NCBI GenBank assembly: GCA_036852015.1 | Contig: JAANDG010000152.1 | Location: 124,001-188,000 of the forward strand | Reading direction: 5' to 3' | Origin: Pelodera strongyloides | Lineage: Eukaryota; Nematoda; Chromadorea; Rhabditida; Rhabditidae | DNA: 64,000 bases | Translations under genes and position numbers: made by a program | In this document: in pieces, positions 57,741-64,000 of the stretch | Layout: every line of letters begins with the position of its first letter | How positions within the stretch are numbered: the stretch's first letter is position 1 | The notes under the pieces: model-generated | Database searches by the model: none | What the model was told of the DNA's origin: nothing | Seen by the model: the letters and a program-made list of their open reading frames with translations, nothing else

Positions 57741-60200
57741 TAAGTCTGTCAAATTGTGTTCAATATCAATATTTTCTTACTTTCATATATACATTCGTGT
57801 TCCATTCATGTTGCGTAGTTTGGTTCCCGCCCCGCTATTGGGACTGGTTTAAAGTGATATGGCATGTGGTTTTGAAACGTATTAAGTGTATTTTTTTCTC
57901 TGCGGCTATTCCAGTTTATGTTTCACAAACCGGGTGTTGTTTCGCTTCAACTTGGTTTTTGACTTTTTGCATAAGTTGGCTAGCAGGATCCAAAGAAGTG
58001 ATTACTTTCTTGTGTGCTTGTTTTTTTTGTATTTTGCTATAACTTTTCATAATTAGCCCGGTTTTTGGTGATTGTGGAAAGAATGTTTTTTTTTGTGAAA
58101 TGAAAACTACAAAAATATAGGTAACAAGAATGAACAACGTGTTTTATTCTTATTCTGTACTTATACTTACAAAATTTACTTGTGTGATTCATTTGTCTTA
58201 ATATGTGAAGTTTCTTCATTTATATCTCTTTTCCTTTTCGGCGAAACGGTCAGCGAATTTGGCATGCATGGAGAGAGTGCGTGGGTGAAAATATAAGGCG
58301 CAGGAAAAACTAGCAAAACGTTCAGCGAAAATCTTGGCGCTTCGCTGTGCGGCTGGGTGAGCGTTTCGCCAAAAAGGAGCATATATATTCATTCATTCGT
58401 GCGCTATTGTCCTCGGTTCTCTTCTAGATCTCTTACACAAATATGAATTTTTTTATTTATTGATTTTATTGATAGCTGTCGGTCTATTATGTCAACTTTC
58501 TGTATCGATTTTACTCTTGTTTCATTATTCTTGGTGTACTTGCTAACGTTTATGATTGTTGGTGACTGGATTGCGTTGTATTACTCGCGGTTTTAATATT
58601 TGCTAAATGTGGTCGTTTTTAGACAATAAAATGAGTATGTCAGTTATTATTATTATTATTATTGAATACTTTATTAAAAGAACAAAAGTCAGTGAGGTGG
58701 ATTTACGAAAACAGTTTAAAGCATTGTTTTAGTAAACACAGACAGTAAATAAGAAGGTGTATGTTGTATGCCTATACATGTTTATTTATTTATTGGTGTG
58801 TATCAAACAATATTATGAAGAGAAAGAAATGTACTATAACGAAACCATTTGTACTGTAGTCGATTAACACAGAACTGTGGATGAAACCTTTGTTTTTAGT
58901 AATGATTTTGAATTGAACAGTCTAGAATCTGGAACGAAACGTTGCCGTCGTTGTGCCCGTTTAGTGTTGGCTTTTGAAAAGTCGTGGTAGTATTGAACTT
59001 AGGCCGAATTACGAGTGCGAACAAGTTTATTATGGTTACAAGTGCTGGATCTAGTATATGTACAAGTTGTATTTCGCCTTCATCTCCTTGAACACTACAA
59101 CTTTTCTCTCTTTATGTCTCGCATTGGTTCAGTTTCGGGTTTCCTCTCTGCCGATGGATCGCGATTCGCCTTGTCAAAGTAGGTAACTGAAGTGAGTAAT
59201 TATAGTTTGGAGTCTGTAGTTTATAGCCTGGGAGTTTTATCCTGGGAATGAGACTTTACATTACAAGGCTGGAGACTTGCAGCCTACAATGGGAAACTTG
59301 AAAGATTGAGGCTCGAGTTGAAGTAAACAGAAAGTGTGTTAGTCTCTCCATGTCATATATTTTAGAATGATGTCGGACTAGGTAAATTCAGATTCAATCC
59401 AAAATTTATGAACTATGAGAGGTGAACTTTATTGGAAAGAATTGAGAGATCGAATAAATGAAGAACAGATTCGAGAATATACAAGGTGGCTGAAACGTAC
59501 CTGTTATTTGTTTTGACCATTTCACTTTTTTGGGTAACTCGGGTCGATCACTAAATTTTTGATATCAATAATAAATACTGTATTTTTAATCAATTTAGCT
59601 CCGCAAGTGTGATGTTTAGTTAAAAGCCTAAACATTGTGTAATTAAATACGATTGAATATTAAATTGAATAGCAAAAATGTCTTACACTGGTTTTGTTTG
59701 TTTCTCTGGGTACAGATTTAATACCGTTTCGACAGTGTTGGAAAATAGTATCGTTTCTCGGTCGAACAATTTATCATAGTGCTTCATGTTATCTAAAATA
59801 TGTGTTATTATATCAAAGTTTATGAAATACTCCAACTGGAAGAACCGGCGCGCGCTCGCCGCACAGTGACCCGCGAGCGGCGGTGCCGTCGCCCACAGTT
59901 TCAACCAAGTGTTCCGCACACATAGTGGTATAATTTCGCTTTATGTGTGACCCGTATAACTACTGAGTGAACGAACACCCACCAATATTGTCCCACGGGT
60001 CAAATTTCAGTTTTTCAAACGGTTTTTCTGCTAGAAGTTTCTCGCCGTTACATACCTGAAAGTCTGAAGAGTGTTTGGTGCAATAAGTTAATAATGACAT
60101 ATATATTTGGTGAGGCACATGTCATCATAACTAGTAAGACTACGGTAGTTTTTCTAGAGTTTCTCCTCACAAACAAGGACATGAGTGTTTAAACAAATAA
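57741..60200. other. Convergent intergenic region
   Basis: Contains a short TTAA-ended MITE copy (57848-57950), then AT-rich DN without a supported gene. AATAAA at about 58626 could end the 53BP1-like transcript. On the minus strand, 59683-59832 is an open frame preceded by a good acceptor (TTCTTCCAG) and reading LEYFINFDIITHILDNMKHY; I could not connect it to another exon or recognise it. Confidence 0.4.
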
Positions 60201-62785
60201 TCAGAAAATCCATAACTTATCGATAATTTCCATATCAATGGGTAAATCATCATCCGTGATTTCATCTTCGCCTTCTGTACCAACTGTCCAGAAGGGTACA
60301 CCACGGACTAGAGGTTTACTGGCATTTATACCCTAAAGTAGAGAGTAATTGCCAATTATCAATAAGATAATTATCCTGGTAATTAGGCTATTGAGATATT
60401 AGGCTAGGCAAATAATTATTTGTTACGTGAACTTTAGTTGCCCAGAAGATTATACCATCAAGTGAGACCCGTGTGACGGAAAAACTATTTATATTTTGAT
60501 TAATCTCCTTGATCACAATGATGTTTTAGCCACGGCTTAGGCTTAGGCTAAGTCCAAAGTACAAAGTCCCGCACCGCCAATTGACTAAATATTCGAGATT
60601 CCGGTCCTCAACGTTATCTATAGTTTGTTTGAACACCAACCTTCGGAACGTTCTCGTTCTTCTTTTCTTGTTCAGAGTCTTCAGAATCTTCTTTCTCTTT
60701 CGAGTCTTTCTTGTCTTTGACAAGGTTCGCTTTACTGACTTTCCGTTGATTGGATGGTGCTGAAGAAATAGTGTGAATGTTAGTCAAACGCGGGTACATA
60801 AGCTAGGGTATAATGGTTCAAATGTGTTTTTCACAAAATATACCACTTTCTTAAGTCTAACTGCATTCGCAATGTAACTCTGCTGATTAGGTGGCGCGTG
60901 AGTCTCAAGTTAACGTTCGTAAATCATAAACGGCCTAAGTGTTGAGCGTTTCTCCTCCCAAGCGCTACCCTACCTGTTTTATGTATTGGAGTCGGCGCAC
61001 AGGGTGCCATAATACGATTTGGCTGGTCCATCCTGAATATGTGGGATTTGAAACCGTTCTCAAAGTGTGGGAGAACCCGTCTACCCTAAATCAAAGCCTA
61101 AGCCGAAGCATCAGCCTAAGACTAAGACAAAAAAAAACAGTCGTCAAGCAGCTCTCGTGCAAATACGATAGATTTGTGCAAATCACAGTTGCGAGTAGAG
61201 AGTTACAAATTGGACTCCTTTGAGCTTAAGACCCAAGGCTATTGCCATTGCACAAAGTCATAAATGCGCAAAATGACACACGTTTTTGTCTTGGCCTTCG
61301 TCTTAAGATTGTTCTTCTTACCGAACCAAGTGGCGAACTGGGGATTCGGTCTAAAAAGAGAGCCAATTAGATCAATAATAAATAATCCGCCTCAATTTTT
61401 GAGCTACCGTGTAATAACTCGGTAAAGAAAATTGGTAGCAAAAGTAAGGCAAGCTTGGAGCGAAAACGTAGTAAAAGAATCTCTGCCCACCTAAGTGAGA
61501 GAAAGTAGGCTTTTCTTTCTCCAAAGCCCATCGATATGCCTCTTCGACGACGTGGAAATTGCTGCAAAATTCAAACATAATTCTTCTGGCAATCAAAAAA
61601 TTGCCGCACCCTTCTCGCACACAAATTTTATGCGTCGCACATGATTCGCGCACAGAATGTGTGCCGCACTCTTCTCGCCAACACTGTCCTACCTCGTCGG
61701 CTGGTCGAAGTGCGCCTGCTGTTTTGGGACGATAGGCGAAAAGGATTTCTTGTTTGCGAAATTCAACGTAGTTCTTTTCTTCTTCTTTGGCTTTGGCGCT
61801 GAAAGAATGTCAAAGCTAATTAGACAATTAAAACGACATTAAATTTGGCGAGCTACATTTACAGACTATAAACGAAACCGACAGGCTACAAAATTTAAAG
61901 CATAGCAGGGCGTGAGCTTGAATGGAATTCTGGAGTTGCAGTTTCGTTTCCGAGTAGTGTATTGTATATGTGAATTTGTGGCCTCTTGGGCAATACAAAC
62001 ACAGTTTTGTTTATGTGTCCCCTTGGGCAACACAAATAGTATTTGTTCTGCAAACCATGCCATACCGCTTTAAACCTATCATGGGCCGAAAAACAACCAG
62101 ACACTCACACGGCGGCTTTCTTGGCATGCATCCGTTTCTGGGCGGCTTTCATCTGAAGCGCACTGATCTGCTTCTTCCCCGCAGCGGTGCCGCCGTCATC
62201 CTGAAACAAGTGAAACAGTACTGAAGCCGTATTCACCAACACACAGGGAGCCCTCCGTTCGGCTCACGAGCGCTCTGAATCTCTTCTGCTCTCGCACTCT
62301 TTACGCACTCTTTAGCTTCCCGGGGAGGCCAGGGAGGGCTCCCTGCGTGTTTTTGAATTCCGCCACTGATATTGAATAAATTGTATGTTTACCTAGGAAT
62401 ATATATCATACTTGATCCACTAGATATCGGGTTCACGATGAAGTTAGGCTAATTATATATACATTATCATACACTTTAGTCCCGTCTAGATCGCAAGAGT
62501 CTGTGGAAGACTTAACAACTTGTTACAGTAGTCCATCCACTTAGTATGCGAGAATTCAAACAAGTATTGCTTGACCAAAAGAATGGGTATTGGATAATCC
62601 GCTCGAATCGGTTTCTATTTAACGTTTTTTTTTGCAAAAAAAAAATTGAATGACTCTTTATTTATTCTACCAACCTTCTTCTCATCGCTCGGTGGTGCCA
62701 CCGGCTCGGCCGGTTGTTCGCCGGGTGGCGGAGCAGTCGACTCGCCGGGCGGCTCATCCGCAGCCTTAGCGTCATCCGAGGACAT
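60201..62785 (-). CDS. Unknown conserved-looking protein, seven exons
   Basis: Function not recognised. Exons: 62785-62675, 62200-62109, 61798-61693, 61561-61491, 61350-61322, 60759-60641, 60332-60201; all phases fit, 219 residues. Order of parts: an acidic Pro-rich N-terminus (EPPGESTAPPPGEQPAEPVA); a basic helix with coiled-coil character (LQMKAAQKRMHAKKAAVAKA then KEEEKNYVEFRKQEI); LFAYRPKTAGALRPADE; an Arg-rich stretch QFPRRRRGISMGF; a charged Lys/Glu/Asp segment of about 40 residues; and an acidic C-terminus VPFWTVGTEGEDEITDDDLP ending in DKLWIF. No signal peptide or membrane segment. An acceptor TTCCAG lies 24 bases before the ATG. Likely an intracellular, partly disordered protein. Small exons (29 and 71 bp) make this model less certain than the others. 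Confidence 0.55.
62221..62367. mobile_element. Short MITE, GAAGCCGTATTCACCAACAC ends
   Basis: Diverged copy of 20281-20422, in intron 1 of the unknown minus-strand gene. Confidence 0.65.
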
Positions 62786-63014
62786 CGCCGAAGCCAAAGG
62801 TTAATTAATCTGGAAGAATAAGAAAAGTTAGAGTAAGATAAGGTAAAGACCCATCTTTGCAAAAGAACTGAACTCGTGGGACTGGCCGAACTATACGGTC
62901 CAGTAGCTTTAGGGTTTTGGTTTCATTTAGATCGCTGGAATAATAAAATGCCGTGTAATTTTGCCTCGGGAATTCGTGATTTACTCTGCTCCACCTTTTA
63001 TGCTAGGGAGTTCA

Positions 63015-63165
63015 AATACAAGGTTTGCTTATGACATGTTCCGCAGAGGCACTGAGCACAGGCGACGAGTTTCAGATGACAATTGCTCGACGTCTTCGGG
63101 CGAGGACCAGGAGAGGTATCGCCCATGATTCTTATGTTCCGCAGAGGTGCTGAGCACAGGGGGAA
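63015..63165 (-). repeat. Fragments of the tRNA-headed SINE
   Basis: Shares TTGCTTATGACATGTTCCGC and CGTCTTCGGGC with 51067-51360; the piece ATGTTCCGCAGAGGTGCTGAGCA is repeated within it. Confidence 0.55.
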
Positions 63166-63649
63166 ACCTCTTCGGAAGAAGTCATAAGATTTTCACACTG
63201 TATTGAATTTGTTGTGTGCAGATTGTTGTGTGCAGCGCTGATACTACAATGACAAGTTGTTCGAAAAAAATAACCAACCTAGATAGTGACAGAGGTATAA
63301 ACTGACTTTGCGGATAATTTTCATTCATTTATAGTTCACATGAGCAAATTTGCATGTTCATACTGTTATGTGAAGCGTGACTATGCCACTATGCGTTTCA
63401 TTGTGAACTTGACTTTGATCGAAATTCAACAATAAAAACAAATTCATTTATACATACACATTCAAATCAATAAATTAATCGATAAATCAATCGATAATAC
63501 AACATATCAATGAAAATAAATCAATAATAAATAAACAAAAAGGTAAAGAAACAATCTCTGAACGCAAAACAGGGGTTTGCAAGATCATTGGGACGTATCT
63601 AAAGCTGTGAGCAAGGCGGGTTTGTATTTTGTATCAGAGTCCAGAAGCC

Positions 63650-63786
63650 AGAGGCCATATTCACCACTCCGATTCCCTCGGGGAAATAGCCCATGGGGGG
63701 AAAGAAAATAGCATTCTAATATGAGACATGCAGAGAAAAAGACGGGGAATTCCCCATGGGGAATTGAGTGGTGAATACGGCATCAG
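63650..63786. mobile_element. Short MITE, AGAGGCCATATTCACCACTC ends
   Basis: Second copy of the family at 57428-57562, with the same inner CCCTCGGGGAA / TTCCCCATGGGG pair. Confidence 0.75.
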
Positions 63787-64000
63787 AAGTTAGGCCGTTA
63801 GGGGGAACTGCATGCAATTGCCTTGTAATCAGAAAAAAAACGAAAGTATATTTAGAGTCATTGCCAAATTGATTGAGCTGGAGATTTCAAAATTTTAAAA
63901 ATAAGAATAAAATTGCATATATTCTCAGGATCAGTCTTCAGCTTCATAATGAACCTGGCCCGGCTACAAGACTAAAATAATACTTATTACCAGAGTATTT

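Larger units (their letters stand above)
62810..64000. other. Upstream region with repeats
   Basis: No supported gene. Contains retroposon 3' fragments at 63015-63165 (ATGTTCCGCAGAGG occurs twice, GACGTCTTCGGGC once) and the MITE at 63650-63786. The first few hundred bases should include the promoter of the minus-strand gene. Confidence 0.5.

Overview
The window looks like one piece of a nematode nuclear genome. Genes are broken into many short exons with GT..AG introns. Hexamers of the nematode telomere type (TTAGGC) are scattered inside it. Five of the six gene starts I can place have a perfect 3' splice site 2 to 24 bases before the ATG, as expected when a spliced leader is trans-spliced. 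The species cannot be named from the sequence alone. No bacterial or organellar genes are seen.

Layout: 1-2950 (-) is the partial gene of an SH2-domain protein that runs off the left edge. 3643-9562 (+) is a CREB-regulated transcription coactivator (CRTC). 12640-22793 (-) is a 24-exon gene for a secreted protein with a GPI-type tail and degenerate Cu/Zn superoxide dismutase-like repeats. 22794-34796 is repeat-rich and nearly gene-free: GA/CT microsatellites, a tandemly duplicated Helitron, a foldback element, and a 125-bp satellite carrying a small LTR element. 34797-37015 (+) is a CFDP1/BCNT chromatin protein, tail to tail with 37112-39224 (-), ribosomal protein S19. 40870-57740 (+) is a 35-exon 53BP1/HSR-9 homologue with Tudor and twin BRCT regions. 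60201-62785 (-) is a seven-exon gene of unknown function.

The exon models of CRTC, the SOD-like gene, CFDP1, RPS19, the 53BP1 homologue and the unknown gene were joined by hand. In each, every junction keeps phase and the summed length divides by three (457, 819, 244, 150, 1263 and 219 residues). The SH2 gene is incomplete, with at least one exon missing. There is no operon; neighbours are mostly divergent or convergent.

The most unusual object is at 32485-33585. It is a 1.1-kb non-coding element with two 357-bp direct terminal repeats, a tRNA-type primer-binding site, a polypurine tract and a short target-site duplication. Each terminal repeat carries hammerhead-ribozyme-like core boxes on the minus strand. 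That is the architecture of a retrozyme, here sitting inside a satellite array. A second set of hammerhead-like core boxes lies at 20906-20985. Other mobile DNA includes several MITE families, a hAT-like element with an exact 8-bp duplication, nested transposons, and several tRNA-like (SINE-type) repeats inside introns.
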